A DNA stretch of 64,000 nt, taken from positions 124,001-188,000 of the forward strand of contig NZ_CADIKH010000001.1 in assembly GCF_902859855.1 (NCBI RefSeq), in the 5' to 3' direction. Position numbers and translations under genes: made by a program. The notes under the pieces were generated by a model. It was not told where the DNA came from. It searched no databases and was given only the letters and a program-made list of their open reading frames with translations. The DNA comes from Paraburkholderia humisilvae (GTDB lineage Bacteria; Pseudomonadota; Gammaproteobacteria; Burkholderiales; Burkholderiaceae). Below, in pieces: positions 17,680-27,512 of this stretch (position 1 is its first letter; the number at the start of each line of letters is the position of its first letter).

Positions 17680-18234
17680 CTAGGCTTGTGCCCCATTACC
17701 GGGTTTCAGCCTGCGATGCAATTCCAGTGTCAGCGCTTCTATACGCTCGCTCATCTGTTTGGTTGTTTCAGTGAGCTGCGTATTCTGCTGAAGCAATCCG
17801 AGCAGCAACTCGGTCTGCTTCGCGGCGAATTGCTGGCGTTGCTCGCTTGCTGCGGCAAGGTCTTCGCGATGGCGCGCGTCAGCTTCCGAATGTGCCTTGT
17901 CGCGATCAGCCTGACGCGTTTGCGCAAGCAGAATCAGCGGTGCGGCGTAGGCGGCCTGAAGGCTGAACGCAAGATTGAGAAGAATGAAAGGGTAGACGTC
18001 GAACTTCGTCCAGCCGAGCATGTTGATGACCATCCAGACCACCACGATCACCGTCTGCGCAATCAGGAAAGTTGGCGTGCCGAAAAAGCGAGCGAAGGTT
18101 TCCGCCTTTAGCGCAAACCAATCGTCGCCGAACACTGAATGGAGGTGGACATGGGGGGCGTGGAACCGGTAATGGTGCTCCGCGCCCGGCTTAAGTTCGC
18201 GATTCGGATCGGGATCGAGGTCTTTGTCGTTCAT
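17680..18234 (-). CDS. DUF1003 family membrane protein
   Basis: A 184-residue protein beginning MNDKDLDPDPNRELKPG at ATG 18234. The DUF1003 core is clear: AETFARFFGTPTFLIAQT and the paired membrane helices VVVWMVINMLGW and PFILLNLAFSLQAAYAAP, followed by AQTRQADRDKAHSEAD. The C-terminal ~70 residues are a charged coiled coil rich in Gln and Glu. Family members are inner-membrane proteins of unknown function with two helices. The gene stands alone. Confidence 0.85.
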   Translation of the reverse strand: MNDKDLDPDPNRELKPGAEHHYRFHAPHVHLHSVFGDDWFALKAETFARFFGTPTFLIAQTVIVVVWMVINMLGWTKFDVYPFILLNLAFSLQAAYAAPLILLAQTRQADRDKAHSEADARHREDLAAASEQRQQFAAKQTELLLGLLQQNTQLTETTKQMSERIEALTLELHRRLKPGNGAQA

Positions 18235-19023
18235 GATGGTGGCATGTAGAGGAAACGGATTCTGGATGACATCGCTAACCAGCGTGCGTCGACAACTCCG
18301 GACCTCGCCGGCGTGAATTCGACAGTCCGATCGCCTGCTCCCACCCACACCACTACGTCACAGAGCAGGCGCGTTGGCGCCACCGTCCCCTGCACAACGA
18401 AAAGCCTTGCGTCTCGAGCCGCTTGACCGGTGACGATGGTGAGGTGACGAATGCTTCTGGCAAGTTCGGCGTACCGGACATGGTTCCGCTGTGCTCCCGG
18501 GGCCGTGCCGCGATCGAGAGCGGCATCTCGGATTATATGAACAGACGGCACGCATCGAATACCCGCAAACGACTCCGCTCGAGGTTTCATTCGAGTGAAT
18601 TCGCGATCAATGCGGAATGATTGTTTGATCGATCGCTCACCATCGTGCGCGCGACTCAACAACGGCCGTTATGCGCTTCGGAAAGCACATTTCATTGCGC
18701 GCGGAGGCGGGCGGTGGCGGTGGGTAGGCTTGCTGCGGGTTGCAGTGGGCAGGAGCCGGCCACGAAGCGACATTCGCCAGTCAGCGATCGACGGCCGCTT
18801 CATGGCGACGAGCGGTCATTGGTCGAACCGGCGACCGTGCGACGTTTCTCCCTTTTCATTAGCATCACGACTGCGTTCAATCGACGTTCCCGGCCCCGAC
18901 ATGCTGCGAGGCATTGTGGCATGCTTGACTGGCCTGATCTGGCAATCTCACCACCAATGGCATGAAGTGGTTCGCTATCCTAAAGCAACTTAGTCGAAGA
19001 CGCCGGATTTTCGAGGTCTATCA
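18235..19023. other. Intergenic region of about 790 bp
   Basis: Several open frames of 65-143 codons exist on both strands, but none has a recognisable domain, a convincing ribosome site or consistent codon bias. A minus-strand frame at 18231-18662 has a fairly coding-like middle (LTIVTGQAARDARLFVVQGT) and could be a decayed gene. I call nothing here. Confidence 0.4.
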
Positions 19024-20466
19024 TTAATGTTCACTCAAATCGTCGAAGCCAAGGCGTCCAAGACTACCTGCGAGATGCAGGCGAGCGGCACGCCAGTCAG
19101 TCAATCCTTGAATACGCTGTTGCTCCGCATTTGCAAGCGTTGTTTGTGCACTCAAAAGTTCCAGAATATTGCCCACTCCCCCTTTATACCGCCTCTGTGA
19201 TACGAAGAATGAGCGTTGCGCAATATCCAGCAGTGCGGCGTCCTTTTTTAAAGTGTCCATAGACGTTCGCAGCGCCTGGTATGCCGTCCAAACGTCGAGA
19301 GCTGCCTGCTGCCGGGCCTCGTTGACTGTCTCGCGTTGAAGCTCGACTTGCGCTTCGGCTTGCCGCACCTGATAAATGCGTCCAAATCCCTCGAAGAAAG
19401 GAATGGAGAGCTGAAATCCGACATACCACTCGCGCCCTGTGGCAGGAAACTCTGTAATACCGAGCCCGAGACTCGCCGGCTGGTTGTTTCTGCTGTATTT
19501 GGAAACCAGACTGAAGGTGGGCAGTCCCTCGGCCCGCGTCTGGGCAACCTTCGATTCAGCGGCGTCGAGCTTTGATTGCGCCGCCAGCACCGAAGGATGC
19601 GTGCGTCTTGTCAACTCGATCAGATCGTCGATTGAATCGGAGAACGCTTCGTCAGGCTGTGTTCCGGTGTCGACTGCAGGCAGGACGATTGGCGAATTCG
19701 GCAGCAAGTCCATGTCATTCGCCAACGTACCAAGCGCAGTCTGGAGCGTCCCTTCCGACTTGATCACATTGATCTCGGCCTGCTCATGTGCAGTCTGCGC
19801 CTGCAGCGCATCGCTGATCGGCGCCATGCCCTTTTCAACCCTGACCTGGGCTGCCATCAGACTGTCGTTCGCCATGCGCTCCACATCCCTCGCAGCAGTC
19901 AAGGCCCCAGACGCCGCCTGCGCGGCGTAGTAGTCCTTCGTGACATCAATGAACGTAGTCTGCAGAGTCGCATCCTGTGTCGCGCGTGCACCCTCCAGAA
20001 GCGCAACCGCGTTTGCGAGCGCGGCGCTTCTCGCGCCAAAATCGTAAAGCGTCCACGTCAGCGATACGCTTTCGGTTCGGATTGTCGAGAGCGACGCCGA
20101 ACTGAGGTTAGGATGATTTTCGACATCCGTCACCGAATCGTCCCTGACACCCTGCCAGTTTCCTGTGATGTTGGGCAGGTAGGCGGCGCGTGCCACTCCC
20201 ACGGCAGCTGCCTGCGCCTTCACGTCCGCCCATGCCTGCCGGGTCTTCGGGTTGTCGCACAAAGCCCGTTCCACTGCCTCATGTAATTGGAGAGGATTGC
20301 CCGGTGTGCCGAACTGGCAGAACGCCGGCGACGGCACGATTGATCCGCCCGCGGTGGGGGGAATGCCGCCTTCGGTGCGAAATACATCGAACGCGCCAGC
20401 GGTAAGAGGCGTCGTCACTGTCACCAGGAGCGACGCGCTGATCGTCAACAGGATCCTACCGCTCAC
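19024..20466 (-). CDS. TolC-family outer membrane channel of a type I secretion system
   Basis: A 480-residue outer-membrane efflux protein with an N-terminal signal peptide (about residues 1-25, ending LTAGA). Two OEP repeats follow, with the long coiled-coil helices characteristic of TolC: LHEAVERALCDNPKTRQAW near 63 and VLAAQSKLDAAESKVAQTRA in the second half. The GREWYVGFQLSIPFFEG segment is the equatorial/beta-barrel stretch typical of the family. Its start overlaps the HlyD gene by 11 bp. It should connect the inner-membrane ABC exporter to the outside. Confidence 0.9.
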   Translation of the reverse strand: MSGRILLTISASLLVTVTTPLTAGAFDVFRTEGGIPPTAGGSIVPSPAFCQFGTPGNPLQLHEAVERALCDNPKTRQAWADVKAQAAAVGVARAAYLPNITGNWQGVRDDSVTDVENHPNLSSASLSTIRTESVSLTWTLYDFGARSAALANAVALLEGARATQDATLQTTFIDVTKDYYAAQAASGALTAARDVERMANDSLMAAQVRVEKGMAPISDALQAQTAHEQAEINVIKSEGTLQTALGTLANDMDLLPNSPIVLPAVDTGTQPDEAFSDSIDDLIELTRRTHPSVLAAQSKLDAAESKVAQTRAEGLPTFSLVSKYSRNNQPASLGLGITEFPATGREWYVGFQLSIPFFEGFGRIYQVRQAEAQVELQRETVNEARQQAALDVWTAYQALRTSMDTLKKDAALLDIAQRSFFVSQRRYKGGVGNILELLSAQTTLANAEQQRIQGLTDWRAARLHLAGSLGRLGFDDLSEH

Positions 20467-21877
20467 GCATGCTCTCCTGGGCGCTTTCTACCAGCGGCCC
20501 CAGGAAGTACTCCGCAACGTTGCGTTTGCCTGTCTTGATCTCGGCGGTCACGGCCATACCGGGGGTGAGACTGATCCAGCGGTTGTCGATCTTCATCCGG
20601 GTCGACGCGAGCCGGATGCGAGCAGTAAAGGCCAGCCCCAGTTTTTTGTCCTGTACCGCGTCATTGGACAGACCGATAACCGTTCCTTCAATCATCCCAT
20701 ATCGGGTATAGGGAAACGTTTCGACCTTGACGGCTGCGCGCTGGCCTATGCTGACAAACCCGACGTCCTTGTTTTCGATTGTCGCGTCGACTTCCAGCGC
20801 GTCGTCCGGGACGATTTCCATCAGACTTTGCGCAGTCGTCACGACCCCGCCCAACGTGTGGACAGCTAGCTGTTGCACAGTCCCCGACACCGGCGCCGTC
20901 AGAATCAGCAGCTCCTGCCGGGTTTTCGCTTTCGCCTCGTCGTCGCGGTCCTGTGTTAGCTGCTGCGTGGCTTTTTCCAGGTCGTCAAGCTGTTCACGGC
21001 GGAACTGCGAAACCGTCGATTCAATTTCTGCGTGCTGTTCGGCTATTCCGGCGAGAAGTTCGCGCGCGTGGCTGCGTTGCCCATCGAGATCATGCTCCTG
21101 TGTGAGGGCGGTCTGCTCCTTGTCGTAGTAGTCAGATTGAGCAACGTACCTGTCCGCGGAAAGTTCCCGATAGTGGTCGGCGCTTTCCCGGGCAAGCGGC
21201 GCCGTCGCAACCAGTTTGGCGATTTCCGCCCGTGTACTGTCAAGCTCCGCGCCTCGTTTCGCAAGCTCGGCCCGAGCGGAACTGAGTTTGTCGACGTATT
21301 CGTGCCAGACACCGTCAGCGAGGCGCTGTGCATCCCGCTGACGTTCCGCTGACGCCCCTTCCACGGACTCGACCACAGGCTCGTGTCCGGCCTGCTGGCC
21401 AATCAGAATCGCCCGTGCACGGGCCGCAGCCAGCGCGGCATCGACCCGCGCAGCAGCCGCCTTTTCTGCATCAGCCGCCGCCTGCCTGGTATCCAGCTTC
21501 ATCAGAAGTTGGCCAGCCGCAACCCGATCGCCATCCTTCACCGAGATTTCACGCACGACCCCTGTCAGCGCCGGCTGCACGATCTTGACGTTCGCATTGG
21601 GTACGAGTTTCCCTTTCGCCGTCGCGACGATGTCCAGTTGTCCAACAATCATGACGGCTAGCGCGAGCACCGCCAGTGCCGCAATGAGGCGGATGGCCCA
21701 AAGTGGCGCGGGATGAACAGGTGTTTCAACAAGCTCGAGATGTGCCGGCTGAAACGCCAACTCGTGAGGGAGGCGTTTCGGCGAGTCAAGTCCGGCCCGA
21801 TCAGCCCACGCCGCCCGAAAGACTGCTGCATAACGCTGCAGTAGCGAAATGCAAGCGTATAGCTGAAATCGAGCCAT
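20456..21877 (-). CDS. HlyD-family membrane fusion protein
   Basis: A 473-residue periplasmic adaptor. One N-terminal transmembrane helix (about residues 60-82, WAIRLIAALAVLALAVMIV) precedes the biotinyl/lipoyl-like half-motif (VQPALTGVVREISVKDGDRV), a long helical hairpin (~120-300), the second half-motif (LTAPVSGTVQQLAVHT) and the beta-barrel domain. The C-terminal GMAVTAEIKTGKRNVAEYFL is the classic HlyD ending. It lies 5 bp after the ABC transporter gene and overlaps the TolC gene, so the three are one transcription unit. Confidence 0.93.
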   Translation of the reverse strand: MARFQLYACISLLQRYAAVFRAAWADRAGLDSPKRLPHELAFQPAHLELVETPVHPAPLWAIRLIAALAVLALAVMIVGQLDIVATAKGKLVPNANVKIVQPALTGVVREISVKDGDRVAAGQLLMKLDTRQAAADAEKAAAARVDAALAAARARAILIGQQAGHEPVVESVEGASAERQRDAQRLADGVWHEYVDKLSSARAELAKRGAELDSTRAEIAKLVATAPLARESADHYRELSADRYVAQSDYYDKEQTALTQEHDLDGQRSHARELLAGIAEQHAEIESTVSQFRREQLDDLEKATQQLTQDRDDEAKAKTRQELLILTAPVSGTVQQLAVHTLGGVVTTAQSLMEIVPDDALEVDATIENKDVGFVSIGQRAAVKVETFPYTRYGMIEGTVIGLSNDAVQDKKLGLAFTARIRLASTRMKIDNRWISLTPGMAVTAEIKTGKRNVAEYFLGPLVESAQESMRER

Positions 21878-21882
21878 GGGGT

Positions 21883-24033
21883 CTATCCGTTTTGTAGCGA
21901 GACAAGATGGGCGTAATAGCCGCCTTGCGCGACCAGCTCGTCGTGAGCGCCCTGTTCTACGACCCGGCCCTTGTCCATTGCGAAGATCTGATTCGCATGT
22001 CTAACTGCATTGAGTCGGTGTGCGATGATGATGACCGTGCGGCCGGTGCAGATGGCGCGCATGTTGTTCTGGACAATTCGCTCGGTTTCGAAGTCGAGCG
22101 CACTCGTGGCCTCATCAAAAATCAGGATGTGGGGGTTGGTGATCAACGCCCGCGCGATTGCGAGGCGTTGCCGCTGCCCACCGGAGAGGCTGGCTCCGTG
22201 TTCACGAACAATTGTGTCGTAAGCTTCCGGCATCTCACAAATAAAATCATGCGCGCCTGCCAGTTCGGCTGCGCGAATGACAGCATCGAGCGGCGCAGCC
22301 GGATCAACGAGTGCGATATTCTCGCGGATCGACCGGTTAAACAGGTAGTTCTCCTGGAGCACCACTCCAATCTGACGACGTAGCCATGCTGGGTCTGCCA
22401 GAGCGAGATCGATTCCGTCGATGCGAATCGTGCCCTGCTCAGCCACGTAGAGCCGCTGAAGGAGTTTCGTCAATGTGCTTTTGCCTGATCCGGATCGCCC
22501 GACAATGCCAACCACTTGTCCCGCGCTGATTTCGAGCGATATGCCATCAAGGACAGGCGGTCCATCCGCGCGATAGCGAAAGCGGACGTTCTCAAACTGG
22601 ATATCGCCGATGATTCGAGATATGGCTTGTCGGCTGGGCGGAATCTCCGTTCGCGTGTTGAGGATATCCCCGAGCCGCTTCATCGAGATCCCGGTCTGCT
22701 GGAAGTCCTGCCAGAGTTGAGCGAGGCGCAGAACGGGTGAAGCGACCCGCTGCGACATCATGTTGAACGCAATCAGTTCGCCGACCGTCAGCTTTCCGTC
22801 AATCACAAATCGCGCACCCAGAAAAAGAGTCGCTAGCGTCACGAGCTTTCCGACGTACTGAATCAGTTGCTGACCAACGTTGCCGAGTTGCGTCACGCGA
22901 AATCCGGACGCGACATATGCGGCTAGCTGCGATTCCCAGCGGAGGATGAACTGCGGTTCGACCGCCATGGACTTGACGGTTTCGACGCCAGAAACCGCCT
23001 CCACGAGAAACGCCTGATTGTCAGCCCCTCGCGAGAACTTTTCGTTCAGACGCTGGCGTAGCGCAGGGACAAGCCCGAAAGACACCGCAGCATAGAGAGG
23101 CAACGAAGTGATGACGATGAGCGTCAGCCAGACGCTATAGATGGCCATTACGCCGATGAAGACCAGAGAAAATGCAATATCGAGAACGGCAGTAAGCGCC
23201 TGGCCCGTGAGGAAGCTCCGGATGTTTTCGAGTTCGCGCACGCGCGCAACGGTATCGCCGACGCGCCGTACCGCAAAGTAGTTGAGTGGCAAAGTGAACA
23301 GGTGGCGAAACAGCCGGGAACCCAGCTCAACATCAATGCGGTTCGTCGTGTGCGACAAAACATAGGTACGCAACCCTGTCAGCAATACCTCGAAGGTCGA
23401 GCCGATAAGCAGCGTCACACAGACAACATTAAGGGTACTGAAGGTATGATTGACGAGTACCTTGTCCATCACGACCTGAAACATCAAGGGGGAAACAAGG
23501 CCGAAAAGCTGAATCAGCAGCGATACACCAAGTACTTCGAGCAACAGTCGTCTGTATTTGATGATCGCCGGGACAAACCATGAGAAGTCGAAGTGTGCGA
23601 GTTCTCCGGCGAGCGAGGCACGGGAAGCGGCCAGCATCATACGTCCGTTTGATCGCGCGATAACCGCCTGAAGAGAGTGAACCATCGGAGCGGCTTGGGC
23701 CCGGTTCCCCGGTTCCAGAACAAGCGCGTTGGTACCATCGCAGCGCAGTACCACGAAGTGGTGACCCTCACGGTCGAACATCAGTGCGGGCATCGGCGTG
23801 GTGGCAAGTCGATCGGCACGGAAAGCGACGGCACGCGCCTTCAGGCCGAGACGCCGCGCCGAGAGAACAAGTGCAACCTCGTCAAGCGGGCCTGACGGGG
23901 CGCCAGCGGAGTGCCGTACCTGATCGACGTCAGCGGCGATTGAATGCAGTCGCGCGATAAAAACGAGGGCGTTGACACCCGCATCGCCATCCCGGTCATG
24001 CACTCTCTCGATATGAATTTCTTTTGTGTTCAC
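21883..24033 (-). CDS. HlyB-type ABC exporter with degenerate C39-like domain
   Basis: About 716 residues from GTG 24033; a longer start at TTG 24081 is possible but begins in unlikely sequence. The first ~130 residues are a C39-peptidase-like domain in which the usual catalytic cysteine region reads AGVNALVFIARLHS, with no Cys. It therefore cannot cleave a double-glycine leader, as in HlyB. The six-helix membrane domain follows, then the ATPase: Walker A GRSGSGKST, signature LSGGQRQRLAIARAL, Walker B ILIFDEATSALD, H-loop AHRL. It should export an unfolded substrate with an uncleaved C-terminal signal, most likely the repeat protein encoded 90 bp upstream. Confidence 0.93.
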   Translation of the reverse strand: MNTKEIHIERVHDRDGDAGVNALVFIARLHSIAADVDQVRHSAGAPSGPLDEVALVLSARRLGLKARAVAFRADRLATTPMPALMFDREGHHFVVLRCDGTNALVLEPGNRAQAAPMVHSLQAVIARSNGRMMLAASRASLAGELAHFDFSWFVPAIIKYRRLLLEVLGVSLLIQLFGLVSPLMFQVVMDKVLVNHTFSTLNVVCVTLLIGSTFEVLLTGLRTYVLSHTTNRIDVELGSRLFRHLFTLPLNYFAVRRVGDTVARVRELENIRSFLTGQALTAVLDIAFSLVFIGVMAIYSVWLTLIVITSLPLYAAVSFGLVPALRQRLNEKFSRGADNQAFLVEAVSGVETVKSMAVEPQFILRWESQLAAYVASGFRVTQLGNVGQQLIQYVGKLVTLATLFLGARFVIDGKLTVGELIAFNMMSQRVASPVLRLAQLWQDFQQTGISMKRLGDILNTRTEIPPSRQAISRIIGDIQFENVRFRYRADGPPVLDGISLEISAGQVVGIVGRSGSGKSTLTKLLQRLYVAEQGTIRIDGIDLALADPAWLRRQIGVVLQENYLFNRSIRENIALVDPAAPLDAVIRAAELAGAHDFICEMPEAYDTIVREHGASLSGGQRQRLAIARALITNPHILIFDEATSALDFETERIVQNNMRAICTGRTVIIIAHRLNAVRHANQIFAMDKGRVVEQGAHDELVAQGGYYAHLVSLQNG

Positions 24034-24125
24034 TGCGCACCGCCGCTTCGTTCTGTAATAGACGGAGTGACCGCCTCCCAAGGGACGCGGTCATGAACAT
24101 CGTGCAAGAGGTCAAACCGCTAGCG

Positions 24126-27100
24126 TCAGTGTGCGCTGGCCGCGAGCACGGTTTCCGGATCAACACCTTGAGCGGCCAGCACGCTCGATGCTGCTATCGT
24201 CGGAGCAAATCCCGACATTGACTGCGTCGCAAGGTGGACCTGCGAATCGATCACGGAGTTTGTGTCGTCCGCCTGGCCTGAGCTCTTTCCGCCGGCAGGC
24301 GTGTAGTCAAGCTTGACGCCGGCAATGTCTCCTGTCGTGCCGTTAGCCCAGGTAAAAGTACTGTCGGCTTCGACAGTGTTGCCGTTGTTGCCTTGATTGA
24401 TCTGCTGCGCGTTCAGATCGATCGACGTGATGCCCAGCTGGTCCAGACTGACGAGTTGTCCACTCTGAAACTGCCCGGTTCCGGTCGTATCAACCCAAAC
24501 CTTGAGGTCTTTCCACAGCGAGTCACTCGCATCAAGTACGCCCGTGGCGGTACCATCGGCCTGTTGAGCGAGGGACTGCAACTGGGTGAAACCGCTGACA
24601 AGCTGCCCGGCGTCGCTGACGACCGCTGTATCGGCAGGATCGTTGGGATCGTAGACGAGATAGCCTTCGCCCGCAGTACCCCATGCAGTCCTTACGGGCT
24701 GGCCATTGTTCTGAATATCGAAATTCGTCGACGAATTACTGAGCGAAGTGGTTTGCACCGTACCTCCGTTCAGATTCAGAATGATCGGGTCGTCTCCGAT
24801 GTCAAATGAGATGTCATCGAGAAAGCCGGAATTGTCCAGATACCCGGCACCCGTGTCCGTATAGTCAGTGCTGGTGGGATCGCCCGGGGCGTAGTTCGTC
24901 CATGTACTGCCGTTGTAGTAGTTGGTTTCCGCCCCGGTCAGACTGTTGTAATCCGTGCCACTCACCAGAGCGCCTGTGACCGGATTAAAGTCATCGATCT
25001 CGTAGAAGTACCCTCCACCGTCGGAGAATTCTTCTTCGTAAGCGTACGGGTTGCTACCGTCCCAAAGATAAGTGGACTCGACTGCTCCCGTACTCGCGTT
25101 GAAGGTCTGATCCTCAACTTCCCACCCATCTGTGTTGTACTGAATAATTTCATCGGCGTAGGGCCCTGCTGACGGATTAAATATGTCTTCTTCAGTTTCC
25201 AGTTCCGTCGTCGGATTAAAATACATCGCATCCGTTTCCCGGCCCGTTGTCTGGTTGTACAGGTCCTGCTGGGTTTCCGCACCACCGGAATTGAACCGGT
25301 AGATCTCGTAGGAATAGTTGGCCTCGGGGTTAAACAGCGCATCTTCTGTTTCGTAATCGTTGGTCGTCGTCCCCGCATAGAACAACTGTTCGGTCTCCTG
25401 TCCGGAAGAGTTGAACAGAATGTTCGATGTTTCCATGTTATTCGAGACGTTGTAGTTGATCTGGTTGGTCTCGTAGTCGTTCCCCGTCGTGCCGATAAAA
25501 ACCTGCTCGGCTGTTTCCTGGCCCGCAGAGTTATATTCCCAGTTCGATATCTCCATGCCGTTCAACGTGCTGTAGTTGATCTGGTTGGTTTCGTAGTCGT
25601 TCGTGGTGGTGCCAGTGAAGTCTTGCTCGTCGGTCTCCTTCCCTGCCGCGTTGAACTGCCAGTTTGAGATTTCCATATTGTTCAAGACGTTGTAATTGAT
25701 CTGGTTGGTCTCGTAGTCGTCTGTGGTGGTACCGACGAAATCCTGTTCGTCAGTTTCCTGCCCGGCAGCGTTGTACTGCCAGTTCGATATTTCGGCACCG
25801 TTGGAGGTACTGTAATTGACCTGATTGGTCTCCAGGTCGGCGCCCACTGTGCCGGGATAGTACTGGATGTCAGTTTCCCAACCAGACGAATTGAACTGCT
25901 CATCGGACGTTTCCATGCCGGTTGAGGTGCTGTAGGTGATCAGGTCGGTTTCGTAATTGTTTGTGACGGTGCCGACGAAAAGCTCCTCACCAGTCTCCTG
26001 GCCGGAGGAATTGAATTGCCCGGACGAGGTTTCCGCTCCGTTCGAGGGGTCATAGGTAATCAGCCCCGTTTGCGGATCAAACCCGGTCGTGCCGGCGTAC
26101 GTTTGAAGCTCAATTTCATGTCCCGATGCATCGAACTGCTCGTCGGAGGTCTCCATGTTCGTCGACGTGTTGAAATTAAATTGATCTGTCTCGTAATTGT
26201 TGGTGGAAGTACCGATGAAGTCCTGTTCGCTGATTTCCTGGCCGGAGGCATTGAGCTGCACGTCTGATGTTTCGGCACCGTTCGAAACGTCATAGTTGAT
26301 CTGACTGGTTTCATAATTGTTCGACGCGGTACATGCGAAATTCTGAACATCCGCTTCCTGACCCGCAGAGTTGATCTGCATGTTGGAAGTTTCGAAACCA
26401 CTTGAGTTGTATGTGCGAACGTTTTCTGAACCATCCGAGTCGACAGATATGACATCAGAGGTATTTCCCGACATAGGATTCGGATTCCCGGATGCACTGA
26501 TGCTCCCGTTGGCCACCACTACAGACGCTCCACTCGCGCTGTCGCTGACAGTATTAGAATCAGATGGATTGAGCGTTACTGATGACCCGGGACCTGCTTT
26601 GATATCGTTCCCAGTTCCGGTGAGCGTAGCGCTGGAGCCACTGCTCAAAGAGACATTAGAGTTTGAGACGTTCGCGGAGTTGTTGTTGCCGCTCAAATTT
26701 ATTTCGTCTCCGGAAAGACTCTGCGAATTTACTCCCGAAATATCATTTTCGTCGCCATTGACTTCAAGAGTCAAATCGTTCCCCGGTGTACCCGGGGATA
26801 GAATGATATCAGAACCCTCTCCATTAACGATCACCGTTGCTACGCTATTTGGATCTGAGGAGGGCGTGGCCGAGATCTGGTCAGTATTGTTTTCTTGAAC
26901 TATATCCCACATTGTCGCAAAATTACTTGCGTCACACACAAAATTGGAATTACTGAGACCATTCGGTACGGCAGTATAAATACCGTTCGCGTTCGGGGTA
27001 AGGCCCATTTGCTGCAGGTCCTGCTGGATGACCGACTTAATCGTACCGGCGTCCAATCCTGCACCAATAGCTGACAGAATAAAGCCAGCAGCATTGACTG

Positions 27101-27491
27101 CCTGGCCAAGCGTAAATGTCGGGCCGCCGATGAATGGAGTCACTGTATTTTCGGCGAGACCCGCTATTGTGATGCCCTGACCGATCATCGTTGCAAGATC
27201 CCCAAGAATACTGGTGTCAGCGCTTGCTATCTGTGTGAGCGACATGGTGCTGCGGTTCGTCAACAGATTGACCATATTAGCAATTAGTGCGTTTCCCGCG
27301 TAAGCAGCGCCCTCTCCCACGATTTCGCTCGTCAGCGCCGCAGCAGTGTTGGCGACTGCAGCGTTATAAGCGATCTTGCCGGCATCGGTTTGATTATTTA
27401 GGTACGTTTGCCACGCGTCCTGCAGAGCGGGAATGTCGTCCAGTCCGGAGATCACGTAGTTGCCAACACTAAGACTAGAAATGGGTTGCAT
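24126..27491 (-). CDS. Large repeat-containing protein, probable type I secretion substrate
   Basis: A 1121-residue protein starting at ATG 27491 behind GAGGG. The N-terminal ~190 residues are hydrophobic and helical. Residues ~225-390 are Asn/Ser/Gly-rich and likely beta-solenoid. Residues ~392-752 are nine 40-residue repeats of the form YETNQINYxxxNxxETSxxQ followed by FNxxGQETxEQxFxGTTT. The C-terminal ~250 residues, from DPIILNLNGGTVQT onward with KDLKVWVDTTGTGQFQSGQL, match the C-terminal region of many RTX-type secreted proteins. That part includes an EF-hand-like loop. Classical GGxGxDxxx nonapeptides are absent. The gene lies directly before the exporter genes on the same strand, the usual arrangement for a dedicated substrate. 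Adhesin or biofilm roles are possible but not shown. Confidence 0.85.
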   Translation of the reverse strand: MQPISSLSVGNYVISGLDDIPALQDAWQTYLNNQTDAGKIAYNAAVANTAAALTSEIVGEGAAYAGNALIANMVNLLTNRSTMSLTQIASADTSILGDLATMIGQGITIAGLAENTVTPFIGGPTFTLGQAVNAAGFILSAIGAGLDAGTIKSVIQQDLQQMGLTPNANGIYTAVPNGLSNSNFVCDASNFATMWDIVQENNTDQISATPSSDPNSVATVIVNGEGSDIILSPGTPGNDLTLEVNGDENDISGVNSQSLSGDEINLSGNNNSANVSNSNVSLSSGSSATLTGTGNDIKAGPGSSVTLNPSDSNTVSDSASGASVVVANGSISASGNPNPMSGNTSDVISVDSDGSENVRTYNSSGFETSNMQINSAGQEADVQNFACTASNNYETSQINYDVSNGAETSDVQLNASGQEISEQDFIGTSTNNYETDQFNFNTSTNMETSDEQFDASGHEIELQTYAGTTGFDPQTGLITYDPSNGAETSSGQFNSSGQETGEELFVGTVTNNYETDLITYSTSTGMETSDEQFNSSGWETDIQYYPGTVGADLETNQVNYSTSNGAEISNWQYNAAGQETDEQDFVGTTTDDYETNQINYNVLNNMEISNWQFNAAGKETDEQDFTGTTTNDYETNQINYSTLNGMEISNWEYNSAGQETAEQVFIGTTGNDYETNQINYNVSNNMETSNILFNSSGQETEQLFYAGTTTNDYETEDALFNPEANYSYEIYRFNSGGAETQQDLYNQTTGRETDAMYFNPTTELETEEDIFNPSAGPYADEIIQYNTDGWEVEDQTFNASTGAVESTYLWDGSNPYAYEEEFSDGGGYFYEIDDFNPVTGALVSGTDYNSLTGAETNYYNGSTWTNYAPGDPTSTDYTDTGAGYLDNSGFLDDISFDIGDDPIILNLNGGTVQTTSLSNSSTNFDIQNNGQPVRTAWGTAGEGYLVYDPNDPADTAVVSDAGQLVSGFTQLQSLAQQADGTATGVLDASDSLWKDLKVWVDTTGTGQFQSGQLVSLDQLGITSIDLNAQQINQGNNGNTVEADSTFTWANGTTGDIAGVKLDYTPAGGKSSGQADDTNSVIDSQVHLATQSMSGFAPTIAASSVLAAQGVDPETVLAASAH
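25239..26321 (-). repeat. Nine in-frame 120-bp tandem repeats
   Basis: The codon pair for the repeated Tyr-Glu-Thr element recurs at 26315, 26195, 26075, 25955, 25835, 25715, 25595, 25475 and 25355: exactly 120 bp each time with no indels. Copies differ at many bases, so the array is old and kept under selection for protein repeat length. A further, less regular series continues toward 25000. Confidence 0.9.
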
Positions 27492-27512
27492 GTTTCCCTC
27501 TCTGAAGTTTAG

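Noticed and set aside
25239..26321. CRISPR-like regular repeat spacing
   Set aside because: The 120-bp period is a coding repeat inside one open frame, copies are diverged and there are no short identical repeats with unique spacers.
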